A stretch of 64,000 bases of DNA from an uncultured Bacteroidales bacterium (lineage in GTDB: Bacteria; Bacteroidota; Bacteroidia; Bacteroidales; Paludibacteraceae), in NCBI GenBank assembly GCA_900317885.1, contig ONIM01000019.1, positions 1 to 64,000 on the forward strand. The letters are read 5' to 3'. Below are positions 51,683 through 61,160 of the stretch, one piece after another. A program made the position numbers and the translations under genes. Within the stretch, counting starts at the first letter, position 1. Each line of letters begins with the position of its first letter. A model generated the notes under the pieces. That model did not search any database. It saw nothing but the letters and a program-made list of their open reading frames with translations, and was not told where the DNA came from.

Positions 51683-54600
51683 ATGAAAACGAACATCTTA
51701 GCAATTAATACGAATATTAAAAACGTAGTTAATCGTACCTTTATGGTTAAGAAAACGTATTTTAAATATTTATGTGCAGTACTCATATTGATAGGTACGA
51801 GTGCGCACGCGTGGGGACAAACTCCGAGTTTGTCTATCATGGAGCGTGTGACGATTGAAGCCAGTGATTTTACGAACTACAACCCTGGTGGAGCAAACGG
51901 CGCTACGGTAGGAGTGGTGGAAATTACCACAACTGCCAACTACAAGAATACTTGTGGATCGAAGACATATATTAGTATGTCCAGTTCGTCAACGATGACT
52001 GTTACGGCGTCCAGTGGCAAGATTACCAAGATTTCTTTCTCCCCTCAAAGTTCAAATAGCAACTGTCCCGCTGCAAGTGGTACAGCTGGTGCTGGACATA
52101 TTTCTGTGAATAAAGGAAGTTGGAATGATAACCAAATTTGGACGAGTTCAACGGATGCTGGAGAAGAATCTGTAACCTTTACGGCCAATAATGTTGCTGA
52201 TTTTAACGATTTGACAGTCACATTAGTCCACACGTCTGTTACATGTCCGTTTACATTCCCAACATCTATATCCTTTTCTGTGGCTTCTGGCGATGATCAT
52301 ACAGAAAATGTGGCAATATCCGGAACTACTGGATATACGTGGTATGGGTCCGCATTGGCAGACGATGACTTAGGTGGTAGTAGTAGTACATCGGAGTTAT
52401 CTGCAGCTTCCTCATCATCCGCGAGCATATATGTTTTAGGTGATGTACCGGGCACATATTACTCGACTCTGGACATCGAATATAGCCGCTATACTCCGTA
52501 TAGCTATTACGAAATCTCTATCCCTGTGACGGTAACTGTAACGGGATGTGCGGATATATCTGACGAAGATATCACATTCCACGATGGTACACCAGCATTC
52601 AATTGCTCAACAGGGAAATGGGAAGTAACCACTTCTTGGGATGCTGTCCCTGGAGCGACACGATATGGTGTTGCTTTAATAGAATATAATCCAAGTACAT
52701 CAAAATACGACATTACTGCGGTTGCGGCTTCGTATCAAACAGGGACTAGTAAAACATATACAGTACTGGAGTCCAATAAAAGATATAAAGTAGCAGTACA
52801 AGCACAAAACGAAGATTGTATTCCAGACGGGAAATCAAAAAATGTAACGACGTTACAAGGTAGCAGCAGAATTGAGACTACTTGTGCTTCCGTGACAGCT
52901 CCTACGGTAACGGCAGTACCGTTGTCGCACACGGCAAATGTGAGTTGGTCTTCTGCATCTACGACTTGTGACAATACCTACACGGTAAGCATCACCAAAC
53001 ATAGTAATGGCGCATCTGTCTATTCGCAAACGACCAATGCTACCACAAACGTGGCTCTTGGTACTCCGACTCCTTTGGAGAGCAATACCCGTTACGATGT
53101 ATCGGTTACTGCGCAAAACGGTTGCGGAAGTGTCAGCACTACGACAAACACCTATTTCACAACAGCTAAAGAGTTGGTGGATTATCGCTATGCATGTATC
53201 GAGATAGATTTAGATCCAACAGACGGCACAAGTAATCCATTGTTGATTACATCTGCAGCAGGCCAAAAGGTAAAAGCCATTCGCACATTGACTCTAAGTG
53301 TAGACGGCGGAACAGTAAACGCAAATAAGGATGTGACTTTAACCGGAGATAATCTGTTGTTCTACAAGAGTGATGGTACATTAATTACTGGTAGCGCTCT
53401 TCAAACAAATGCCAGCGGAGATTTAGCAGCAACACCGATTTATGTTGCATACAACCCAACGGCATACGTAGATGAGAACTGGGTACAACCGACAATTACC
53501 GTCAGCTGTGATGGAAACAATATTGGTTTTGACAACCTTGTTCACGCTCGTTGTTTGCCAGATAACTTCGTAATTGCTTCTAAATTAGGTGACCACTGGT
53601 ACGCATTAACGGCAAATTGCGCAAGTAGCGGCACATATACAGGTGTGTTAATTACTGTTGACAATGAGAGTGATCCATCAAGTGCCACCGCACCGATAGA
53701 AACGAAATGGGGTATGCGTGAAGTGGCTTCAACACGGTATGCTGCTAACGGAACGAATATGACGTTTACGGAAAAATTGACAACGGAAACAGCTAATGAT
53801 CAAAAGACCTTGTATAATGGTTCAAGCACTGCCATTCAGGTTTATGCCCAATATAACGGATACACGATAACCAATCCTGATCGATATGAATGGACTCCGA
53901 CAACAAACAACTTAAGAGATTATACACTTACAAGTGCCGATGGAGGAAATGAACGTCCTATATGTCTCAGTACAAGTGGTTCCTTTGGAACATATTCGTC
54001 CGGTAAAGCCTACGACGGCAAAGTGCGTTTGTTGCCGGCTACGTTTGAAGATCCTGCTGAGATGCAAGTAATAGAATGGAAAGCCAACAGCGTTGTTGTA
54101 ATGTACAAAGGCTCGGGTGTAAGTGCAACAACTCAAGTGGGGAGCAATACTGAGAGTAGCGCACAGACATTAACTGCTAAGAAGATAGACCACGGCGTAT
54201 TTGAGTTAACAACAAATCAGGTGCTCACGAGCAACACGAATAAGTTATTAACAATCACCATCTTCAATGGAAGTGCAGGTACGGTTGGTTCAAAGATTGT
54301 CATTATCCCGGCTATCGTAAGCGGAGAGAAGAACGCTGATGCTCTGGTGGCAGACGTATCAACAGCCACGACTACCGATTTAGTAGTATTGGACGGTGCA
54401 ACACTGAGTGCAGTAGCTACCAAGTATACGTATAACAACATTACCGTTTATCCGGGTGGTAAGTTGGTTATCGGCAGCGGAAAGCGATTAGGTATGGCAA
54501 GTCTGACGCTGCGTGGCGGTTCCAGTTGGGGCGCTGCGACATATGAGCACAAGTACCCGCAGTTTGTGGTGAATAACACAGCCAGCGGAGCGTTCAGTAA

Positions 54601-55963
54601 TACCTCTGCCGTCATCAACTATGACTACGTGACAACCAAGGACCAGTACTACAGTTTTGTTCTGCCGTACGCATCGAACACCAAGAGTATCAAGTACCCA
54701 TTAGATATCTACGGTAGTGCAGTAAGTGCAAGCAATACGGGTAGCTTCGAGTTCCAATACTACGATGGTGCAGCTCGAGCAGCAGGTGGTACAGGTTGGG
54801 CTGTTTTGGCGGAAGATCCTTCCACAGGTGCAGTTCTGGTAGCCGGAAAGGGTTATACCTTCCTCGGAATGCCGAAGAAAGTAGATGCATACGACGGTAC
54901 GGATGATAGTCATGCGAACAGCCGTCAGCGGTACGGCATCCATCGTATCCCGATGAGTGTGTCTGCGGCTACGGTACAAGCCGGAGAAACGAACTCATCA
55001 CCAGGTAAGTCAACACCGATTAGCGTTACATTGGCTGACAAAAACAATGCATCAGGATGGGTTCTCGTTGGTAATCCGTTCATGGATGATATAACCGGTT
55101 TGGATAACGATGATATCCAAGTAGGTAATTTGATTCACTCAGATACAAATCCATGGGATGGCAAATGGCGCTGGAATCCGGAATCAAGCCAACGCTTCGT
55201 GGTTATCCCGGGACCGGATGGAACAACCTATGAATCAGAGGAGGTAAGTACAGCAGAATTACCTGCATTCAAAAACTTCTTTGTTCAGATTAAGAGTAGT
55301 AGCGTAACCTCTTTGGTAATTCCGGCAAGCAGTCGTAATGACGCAGCACTGGCACCGGCTCGCTTCAAAACTCAAGCGGAGAAGGATATCCGTTTGGCTG
55401 TTGATTTGGTAGGCACGACACGTAGCGATAAGGTTGACCTGCTTATTAATGATGCATATAGTGCCGGATTTGACGAAGATGCCGACTTCACGAAGATGAT
55501 GAACGGAACGAACTTCAACCTCTATGGCGTTTATCCGGAAGATTATTTGAGCTTCATTGCAGTCGATAAGACCACGGCGGCTGGTAGCATCGCTATCGGT
55601 TATCAAGTGCCGGAAGGCGGTGAGTACACCTTGCAACTATCCGATCGCGCTTACGTGATGACGGATGCTATCGAGGCACTGTACGTAACTGATCATGAGG
55701 TTTCGCCGGAGGTGACAACGGATCTGTTGGATGGTCCATATAACTTCACGGTTAATCAGGCAGAGACGAATAACACCCGCTTCACCGTTTCTATCCGATT
55801 GGCTCCGCAGACGCCGACCGACATAGGAAATGTGCCAAGCGAAGGAATGAATGCAGATAACGCAAAACCGCAGAAGTTTATATATCACGACAAGATGTTT
55901 ATCTTGCGGAATGGCGTGATTTACGACGCAACGGGTAAACAAGTGAAAGGAGGCCTGAAATGA
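51683..55963 (+). CDS. Large T9SS-exported surface protein with FN3-like domains
   Basis: The 1426-aa protein has a signal peptide (either from MKTNILAINTNI at 51683 or from MVKKTYFKYLCAVLILIGTSAHAWG at 51743; the second gives a more normal length). It carries a N-terminal domain of the type seen in the adjacent variable cassettes (SDFTNYNPGGANGATVGVVEITTT), two FN3-like domains at about 300-490 (WEVTTSWDAVPGATRYGV; TAPTVTAVPLSHTANVSWSSA), and a long beta-rich region. It ends KFIYHDKMFILRNGVIYDATGKQVKGGLK, the T9SS signal. It follows the variable gene after 46 bases and overlaps the next gene by four bases. Function likely in surface adhesion or recognition. Confidence 0.83.
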   Translation: MKTNILAINTNIKNVVNRTFMVKKTYFKYLCAVLILIGTSAHAWGQTPSLSIMERVTIEASDFTNYNPGGANGATVGVVEITTTANYKNTCGSKTYISMSSSSTMTVTASSGKITKISFSPQSSNSNCPAASGTAGAGHISVNKGSWNDNQIWTSSTDAGEESVTFTANNVADFNDLTVTLVHTSVTCPFTFPTSISFSVASGDDHTENVAISGTTGYTWYGSALADDDLGGSSSTSELSAASSSSASIYVLGDVPGTYYSTLDIEYSRYTPYSYYEISIPVTVTVTGCADISDEDITFHDGTPAFNCSTGKWEVTTSWDAVPGATRYGVALIEYNPSTSKYDITAVAASYQTGTSKTYTVLESNKRYKVAVQAQNEDCIPDGKSKNVTTLQGSSRIETTCASVTAPTVTAVPLSHTANVSWSSASTTCDNTYTVSITKHSNGASVYSQTTNATTNVALGTPTPLESNTRYDVSVTAQNGCGSVSTTTNTYFTTAKELVDYRYACIEIDLDPTDGTSNPLLITSAAGQKVKAIRTLTLSVDGGTVNANKDVTLTGDNLLFYKSDGTLITGSALQTNASGDLAATPIYVAYNPTAYVDENWVQPTITVSCDGNNIGFDNLVHARCLPDNFVIASKLGDHWYALTANCASSGTYTGVLITVDNESDPSSATAPIETKWGMREVASTRYAANGTNMTFTEKLTTETANDQKTLYNGSSTAIQVYAQYNGYTITNPDRYEWTPTTNNLRDYTLTSADGGNERPICLSTSGSFGTYSSGKAYDGKVRLLPATFEDPAEMQVIEWKANSVVVMYKGSGVSATTQVGSNTESSAQTLTAKKIDHGVFELTTNQVLTSNTNKLLTITIFNGSAGTVGSKIVIIPAIVSGEKNADALVADVSTATTTDLVVLDGATLSAVATKYTYNNITVYPGGKLVIGSGKRLGMASLTLRGGSSWGAATYEHKYPQFVVNNTASGAFSNTSAVINYDYVTTKDQYYSFVLPYASNTKSIKYPLDIYGSAVSASNTGSFEFQYYDGAARAAGGTGWAVLAEDPSTGAVLVAGKGYTFLGMPKKVDAYDGTDDSHANSRQRYGIHRIPMSVSAATVQAGETNSSPGKSTPISVTLADKNNASGWVLVGNPFMDDITGLDNDDIQVGNLIHSDTNPWDGKWRWNPESSQRFVVIPGPDGTTYESEEVSTAELPAFKNFFVQIKSSSVTSLVIPASSRNDAALAPARFKTQAEKDIRLAVDLVGTTRSDKVDLLINDAYSAGFDEDADFTKMMNGTNFNLYGVYPEDYLSFIAVDKTTAAGSIAIGYQVPEGGEYTLQLSDRAYVMTDAIEALYVTDHEVSPEVTTDLLDGPYNFTVNQAETNNTRFTVSIRLAPQTPTDIGNVPSEGMNADNAKPQKFIYHDKMFILRNGVIYDATGKQVKGGLK

Positions 55964-56346
55964 AAACATTGAGATATATGTTGATTGTAACAGCCTTGCT
56001 GAGCGTCATGAGCGTGAGTGCCCACATGTTTGATAAGCAGTGGGGACAGAAACCCGTAATCGAGATGCGCTCTACTTCCGCGATGGCTTATTCTGGTTCT
56101 ACACTTCCGCAGGCTGCGGCTACCGGAGTTACTTTGGCTACCGTAGCAGATGTAGAAACCAGCACCAGACCCTATCACCCCGGACATATTCGTAGGGGAA
56201 TAGATGATGACGATAAAGAGGAGAAACCGGAAGGATGGGTGGACCCATTCAAGGATCCCTTAGGTGACGTCCTCTGGCCGCTGATGCTGATGGCGATGGC
56301 TTATGTGGTGTATCTTAAGAGTCGAAAAAAGAAAGAAAATATATAA
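55960..56346 (+). CDS. Small secreted protein with C-terminal membrane helix
   Basis: The 128-aa protein has a signal peptide (MKTLRYMLIVTALLSVMSVSA), a middle part with MRSTSAMAYSGSTLPQAAATG, an acidic-basic stretch (GIDDDDKEEKPEGWVDPFKDPLGD) and a C-terminal hydrophobic helix (VLWPLMLMAMAYVVYL) followed by SRKKKEN. This layout is that of a protein held by its C-terminus in the inner membrane, facing the periplasm. I have the impression that similar small proteins accompany large surface proteins in Bacteroidales, but no named family is recognised. It is translationally coupled to the preceding gene by a four-base overlap, so its function may be tied to export or anchoring of those proteins. 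Confidence 0.68.
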   Translation: MKTLRYMLIVTALLSVMSVSAHMFDKQWGQKPVIEMRSTSAMAYSGSTLPQAAATGVTLATVADVETSTRPYHPGHIRRGIDDDDKEEKPEGWVDPFKDPLGDVLWPLMLMAMAYVVYLKSRKKKENI

Positions 56347-56359
56347 TTACCAATCTATC

Positions 56360-58948
56360 ATGAGAAAAATTTTCATTTTGTTTGCGGCAATGGTATGCTA
56401 CATGGGTGCGTATGCCGCTTCAATCACTGCCGGGAACATGGACTTCGGCACAGTAAGTATCAAAGGACAGAGTTATGTAACTGCTACCGAAGAAATCCCT
56501 GTTTCGTGGGAAGGACTGAGTAATCAAGGGCTTTCCCTATATGCCGAGGTGCTTACCGGGACAGATAACTTCTTCATCAGCGGAGAGAGTTCCTATTACA
56601 TGGGTTATGGAGCAAGCATGACCTATTCTACTACCTTTACGATTGGCTACTATGCTGAGACCGCGGGTTCCTTTACCGGTACGCTCCGTTTCTATAGTTA
56701 CGATACCAATTATAATGAGGTGGAGAAGATAATCAACCTCAGTGTTGTTGTCAGTTCGGACGCTATAGTGGCCAACACCACTCCGTATGTACGCATCAAC
56801 TCTACAAGCGAGTTACATGAAAGCGATACCGTGGTGTTTGTGAATGAGGCAGCCGGAGCAGTCAGTGGTCCGCTGAACGGGACTTATCTGACGGCGATTA
56901 CCGAAGGCGTCAGTGTTGATGCCGCTGCAGGAACTGCAGATATACCCGAAGGCGTACAGGCATTCAAGATGCATAAATACAGCGGCAACTGGCAGTTCCT
57001 CTTCATCGAAGATGAGGAAACAGCCTTGCTCCTGGATTATGTGTCGAACAACGCCAAAGGTGCGTTTGCGACGGTTTATGCAGCCGGACAGACGGTTAAG
57101 ACCTGGGAGATCAGTATCAGCAACGGCGAGGCGGCGGTCTTCCGTCCCAACGATGCGGATCCTGCTTACCCGGTTCGGTTTAACAGCGACCGCTTCAAGC
57201 CGTATAAGACCGAGGCTACCGGTACATCGTTTGCGCTCTACAAGAAAGCCGGAGAAGCTCAGCAGATACAAAGCAGCCTGACAATCGAGGATATCATCTT
57301 CGGCGAGGTAGAGCAAGACGAATCCAAAGAAGTGACGGTCAACTATACTGCCGAGAACCTGACGGACGATATCATCTGGGAGGTAGAAGGAACGGACGCT
57401 GCGTTGTTCAGCGTAGCGGATCAGGGCGACCGTACCGGCGGAACAGTGACCATTACGTATTTAGGTACAAGTAGCAAAACGGGTGCATTGGATGCGCATC
57501 TGAGTTACCTGACGCAGGATGTAACTCTGGATCCGATGGAGGGAACAAAAGCCATCAGCATCACGATTATTCCTGCTACCATCAAACTGACAAATCTCGC
57601 CTTCGCCGATGCTCCGGCCACGATAGATCAAGGCCAGTCGATTGACATGAGTCAGTATATCGTATATACACCGAATGATGCGGCGGATAAGTCTTTGGTA
57701 TGGAGCGTTGATCATACGTATCAAGGTGAAGTAAGCGAAGCAGGTGTGCTGACCGCCAAGCATGTAGGCGGTACCGTAACGGTAACGGCTACATCGGTGC
57801 GCGTGCCGAGCGTGAGTGCCAGCCATACGCTGACCATCACCGTACCGACAGTCACGGATTTCACGCTTTCACACAGCGAAATGACGATACATAAAGGCGA
57901 TACGCAGACGTTGTATGTGACAGCTATAGTGCCGGATTACGCCAGCGTCAGTCCTGCCTTCTCCAGCAATAACACCGCTGTAGCGACCATCAGTAATAGA
58001 GGTCTGGTGACTGCGAAAGGAATTGGTGAGGCGGTCATCACCGCTACTATCGGTAGTATTGAGCGGACCTGTACGGTACATGTGCAGCCGGTAGAGGTGA
58101 CCAGCGTCAGTTTCGATCCTGCTACCGTGAGTCTGACGGTGGGCTCGAACCTGCAACTGAACCCGGACGTGCTGCCCGCGCAAGCCAAAGACGAGTATGC
58201 CATGACCTATATGTCCGACAACGAGGCTGCGGCTACCGTGAGCGAGAGCGGTCTGGTAACCGGTATTGCGGAAGGCCAAGCCATCATCACCGCTACCATC
58301 GGCGGCGTGAGCGGACAGATAACGATTAACGTCGTTGCGGCGTCGATGTTCACCAAAGTGACGGACGCTTCTACGCTGGCGGCGAAAGATACGATCGTTC
58401 TGGCTACTATTTATAACAACAGCGGCGTGATTGCCGGTCCTCGCGGTACAGACAATGCCGGAAAGAAGAAACTGAGTGTTCTAACCGAAGGTGTAACCGT
58501 TACAGAGACAGAGGCTTATGCTGATGAGGCGTGCCGTTTGGTACTTGGAACGGAGAAGAACCAGACTGGCTTCACACTGACAATCGTAGGCGGAAAGACG
58601 ATAGCCGTAACCTCTACCGGCAACGATATCGTTGATGCAAACACGCAGAACTGCAAGTTCTGGGAGTTCGTAGAAGATGGCAATAACGGCTATTTCGTGC
58701 GTAACCTCGGTAACACGAACGCGATGTTCAAATACCATGCAGGTAATGCGGCTATCAAACCATACAAGGCCACTACTGTAGGTGCGGTTTATGTCTATGC
58801 CTATGTGCGCAAGTACGTAGATCCGATAGTGACCGGCATGGAAGAGACGCAGGCTCCTTCAATCGAAAGCCGGAAGATTCTTCGCGACGGACAGGTGCTG
58901 ATCCTCCGCAATGGCGAGGTCTATACCGTCACCGGAATGAAGTTATAA
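56360..58948 (+). CDS. T9SS-exported surface protein with Ig-like (BID_2) repeats
   Basis: The 862-aa protein from MRKIFILFAAMVCYMGAYA (signal peptide) has a beta-sandwich N-terminal part and at least two bacterial Ig-like domains (VTDFTLSHSEMTIHKGDTQTL; VTSVSFDPATVSLTVGSNLQL, with typical WSSNNTAVATISNRGLVTAKG and EAAATVSESGLVTGIAEG). It ends [24 protein letters not shown], the T9SS signal. The longer frame from 56303 overlaps the preceding small gene and would remove the signal peptide from the N-terminus, so 56360 is used. It is the last gene of the surface-protein operon. Confidence 0.87.
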   Translation: MRKIFILFAAMVCYMGAYAASITAGNMDFGTVSIKGQSYVTATEEIPVSWEGLSNQGLSLYAEVLTGTDNFFISGESSYYMGYGASMTYSTTFTIGYYAETAGSFTGTLRFYSYDTNYNEVEKIINLSVVVSSDAIVANTTPYVRINSTSELHESDTVVFVNEAAGAVSGPLNGTYLTAITEGVSVDAAAGTADIPEGVQAFKMHKYSGNWQFLFIEDEETALLLDYVSNNAKGAFATVYAAGQTVKTWEISISNGEAAVFRPNDADPAYPVRFNSDRFKPYKTEATGTSFALYKKAGEAQQIQSSLTIEDIIFGEVEQDESKEVTVNYTAENLTDDIIWEVEGTDAALFSVADQGDRTGGTVTITYLGTSSKTGALDAHLSYLTQDVTLDPMEGTKAISITIIPATIKLTNLAFADAPATIDQGQSIDMSQYIVYTPNDAADKSLVWSVDHTYQGEVSEAGVLTAKHVGGTVTVTATSVRVPSVSASHTLTITVPTVTDFTLSHSEMTIHKGDTQTLYVTAIVPDYASVSPAFSSNNTAVATISNRGLVTAKGIGEAVITATIGSIERTCTVHVQPVEVTSVSFDPATVSLTVGSNLQLNPDVLPAQAKDEYAMTYMSDNEAAATVSESGLVTGIAEGQAIITATIGGVSGQITINVVAASMFTKVTDASTLAAKDTIVLATIYNNSGVIAGPRGTDNAGKKKLSVLTEGVTVTETEAYADEACRLVLGTEKNQTGFTLTIVGGKTIAVTSTGNDIVDANTQNCKFWEFVEDGNNGYFVRNLGNTNAMFKYHAGNAAIKPYKATTVGAVYVYAYVRKYVDPIVTGMEETQAPSIESRKILRDGQVLILRNGEVYTVTGMKL

Positions 58949-59037
58949 CTTCGCGCGTAAATAATTTTTCCATAAAATAATTTCCATAAAGTGGAAAAAT
59001 ATTTGCACATGTCAAAAAGGACCTATAACTTCGCGCG
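58944..59037. repeat. 14-bp direct repeat at the ends of two convergent genes
   Basis: TATAACTTCGCGCG occurs at 58944-58957 and 59024-59037. Between them TTTTTCCA (58965-58972) and TGGAAAAA (58992-58999) form a hairpin that could end transcription from both sides. Confidence 0.55.
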
Positions 59038-61068
59038 GAGGAGCAGATGAAGATCTGTACGGGTAGGGAGCCTACCCCCATCCCCTCCCTGAAAGGAGGG
59101 GTATTTTTGTATATACCAATCGCGCGCATAGATAGTCTCGGAGACGCGGAAGTAAAGCGCGAGTTGGGGAATGATCTGCCATCTGAGGCACAGGTAAGCG
59201 CGGCCGCCCAGACCGTAGGTCGCAGGGATAGAAAAAGCGTACAGCACATCGTGCTCGTAGGTATAGATGCGGTTCGCCCACTCGCGGGCGTCGAAGCCCT
59301 GGAGGCGGAAGCGAAAGCTGAGAGGTGTATGGCGTACGGTGTAGGGTGTCAAATCAAAGGCTATATCCTGCGCCAGGCTGACGCCATAAAGAATGGTGGA
59401 ATGAGCCGCTTCGCTGAATGATGAAATGGTGGATTGGTTAGAAGGCACGAGGTTGGCTTCCGCGGTGGTACGCAGCGACCAGCTGCCCTGAGCCCAATCG
59501 AACTGCGCACGGGTGGAGTAGGTGGCATCGCCTTTCTGCCGCGCGCGGAGACGGAGAGAAAGCCGCCATTGGGGAATGACGGAATGAGCCGCTTCGCTGA
59601 ATGATGAAATGGTGGAATGATGATACTGCAATTCTGCCATGGCATCATATCCCAGCGTCTTAACTGCATCCCCCAGACCGTACTTGTAGCCGCTGAAATA
59701 GAACACATCTCCGTAACCCGAGAGCCGCCAGTTGCGCCAGCGGGTGATCTCAAAACCCAAGTACCCGCCGTTCTCGTCGTTGATGCGCGAGGTCTCGGAG
59801 AAAGCGTAACCCAAGGCGTTATCGAAATACGGCGAGTAATAGCGGTACAGCGCCACAAGCGAGACGCCCTGCGTAGGATAGAACCGGCTGCCTATGAGAG
59901 CACCGAGGCCCCAGTGGGTTAGCCTACCCCCGTCCCCTCCCTGAAGGGAAGGGTGATCATAATTCTCGGCAGCCGCACATTCTCCAAAGGCATCAAACCA
60001 GCCGTGATTATACCGGAACGAAGCACCTATGACAGCCTGGTTGCGGCCGCGGAAATAATGGCGGTTGTACTTGGCGTTGCGGTAGGGGTGAATACTGTCC
60101 GACCAGAGATTCTCTATCGCTGTCAGCTGGACTTCCAGCCGTTTATGTCGCAGCGTGAGGTTGGCGCCAATCAGGTGATGCCAGGTGGAGTCATTCGCGC
60201 GGCGCATGGAGTAGAGTGCGGAGGCGTCCAGCCTCGTCTGCGACGAGAAAGCGTGACGGATCGTTGCGCCGGCGCCGTGCAGTCCTTCGCCATCGACAGA
60301 CGAGTAATACCGCAGACCCTGCTGCTGCATCCCGACCGAAGAGACATAGGATGTCTTGCCGGAATGAAAGACCGGCGCAAGCACCAGTCCCTGCCCGAAA
60401 GAGGCCTGGAAATTACCTCCTACCACCGTGTGCAGATGGGGCGTTATGTCGCGTAGTTGCAGATAAGCGCCGTACTGCAGGTCCTTTGCTATGCCTCCCA
60501 CCGGCCGCCTTAACTGCGCACCGAAAGTGACCTTCCTTTGGTAATCAAACCGATAACGTCCCTGTACGTACATCGGGTCCGTGCCTGCTACTCCTTCTAT
60601 ATTACGCGCATCCACGCGCGTGATGATCTCATGCGTCGCGTGGGCAAAGACCTCGCGGGGATACACTTTTTGATTTATGATTTCTGATTTATGATTTCTG
60701 ATTTGGACGAACGGCAGCAGGTCGCGGATCTCGTACTCCGCCAGCGACGGGATGAGCCGTAACTCGTACAGCGATTCGAACGGGTGTCTGCCGGCATAAG
60801 CGAGGATATCATCTATCTGCTGCGGGGAGAGAAAATAGAGTTGTGAGAGTTCTTCATCCGAAGTGTTATTCAGGTCTATCGGCGCGTCATGCAGTGCGTA
60901 CAGATCCGTCTGCAGCTGCTCGTAATCCACTTCGCTGAACTCCGTCACGGCGTGATAAATATCGAGGATAATATCGTCCAGAGAGAAAGAAGGTCTAACC
61001 CCAGCCCTTCCCTGAAAGGAAGGGAGGATGAATAAAATGATTATTATGACTCGTATTTGTCGTTTCAC
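59023..61068 (-). CDS. Helix-hairpin-helix / outer-membrane barrel protein rich in in-frame repeats
   Basis: A 681-aa protein. The start is GTG at 61068 (no ATG is available); the N-terminus is hydrophobic (VIIIILFILPSF). Residues about 30-110 contain two helix-hairpin-helix type units (PIDLNNTSDEELSQLYFLSPQQIDDILAYAGRHPF and LYELRLIPSLAEYEIRDLL), like the ComEA-type domain common in Bacteroidota. The remainder is an aromatic-rich barrel. It contains five in-frame microrepeats: three copies of PSFQGG/PSLQGG-type, two identical 12-residue copies STISSFSEAAHS, and NHKSEIINQKV. The function is not known; it may be a membrane protein linked to DNA uptake or surface assembly. The promoter-like TACTTTTG lies five bases before the start. 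Confidence 0.75.
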   Translation of the reverse strand: MKRQIRVIIIILFILPSFQGRAGVRPSFSLDDIILDIYHAVTEFSEVDYEQLQTDLYALHDAPIDLNNTSDEELSQLYFLSPQQIDDILAYAGRHPFESLYELRLIPSLAEYEIRDLLPFVQIRNHKSEIINQKVYPREVFAHATHEIITRVDARNIEGVAGTDPMYVQGRYRFDYQRKVTFGAQLRRPVGGIAKDLQYGAYLQLRDITPHLHTVVGGNFQASFGQGLVLAPVFHSGKTSYVSSVGMQQQGLRYYSSVDGEGLHGAGATIRHAFSSQTRLDASALYSMRRANDSTWHHLIGANLTLRHKRLEVQLTAIENLWSDSIHPYRNAKYNRHYFRGRNQAVIGASFRYNHGWFDAFGECAAAENYDHPSLQGGDGGRLTHWGLGALIGSRFYPTQGVSLVALYRYYSPYFDNALGYAFSETSRINDENGGYLGFEITRWRNWRLSGYGDVFYFSGYKYGLGDAVKTLGYDAMAELQYHHSTISSFSEAAHSVIPQWRLSLRLRARQKGDATYSTRAQFDWAQGSWSLRTTAEANLVPSNQSTISSFSEAAHSTILYGVSLAQDIAFDLTPYTVRHTPLSFRFRLQGFDAREWANRIYTYEHDVLYAFSIPATYGLGGRAYLCLRWQIIPQLALYFRVSETIYARDWYIQKYPSFQGGDGGRLPTRTDLHLLLRAKL
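59061..59101. repeat. Family C hairpin repeat, copy 1
   Basis: CCCCTCCCTGAAAGGAGGGG core with flanking GGGTAGGGAGCCTACCCCC. Other copies are at 59919-59953 and 60991-61027, all in frame in the 59023-61068 gene. Confidence 0.75.
59398..59433. repeat. Family D 36-bp direct repeat, copy 1
   Basis: Begins GGAATGAGCCGCTTCGCTGA and ends GGTGGA; a perfect second copy lies at 59581-59616. Encodes STISSFSEAAHS on the minus strand in both places. Confidence 0.85.
59581..59616. repeat. Family D 36-bp direct repeat, copy 2
   Basis: Identical to 59398-59433, in the same reading frame 183 bases away. Confidence 0.85.
59919..59953. repeat. Family C hairpin repeat, copy 2
   Basis: CCCCTCCCTGAAGGGAAGGG core, preceded by TTAGCCTACCCCCGT; encodes HPSLQGGDGGRL. 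Confidence 0.7.
60670..60704. repeat. Family E repeat (TGATTTATGATTTC units)
   Basis: Two and a half tandem units, in frame as NHKSEIINQK on the minus strand. Confidence 0.6.
60991..61027. repeat. Family C hairpin repeat, copy 3
   Basis: CCCTTCCCTGAAAGGAAGGG core in the N-terminal region of the gene; encodes LPSFQGRAGVRPS, right after the hydrophobic start. Confidence 0.7.
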
Positions 61069-61118
61069 GGCACAAAAGTACTAAAAATAATTGAAAATTG
61101 AAAATTGAAAATTGAAAA

Positions 61119-61150
61119 TTTGTGTAATTCGTATATTTTTCGTAAATTTG
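61119..61150 (+). promoter_or_regulatory. Promoter of the flippase-like gene
   Basis: TTTG at 61119-61122 and TAAATTTG at 61143-61150; ATG at 61161, about five to six leader bases. Just upstream GAAAATT occurs four times in tandem (61092-61120). Confidence 0.78.
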
Positions 61151-61160
61151 CAGCGGAATT

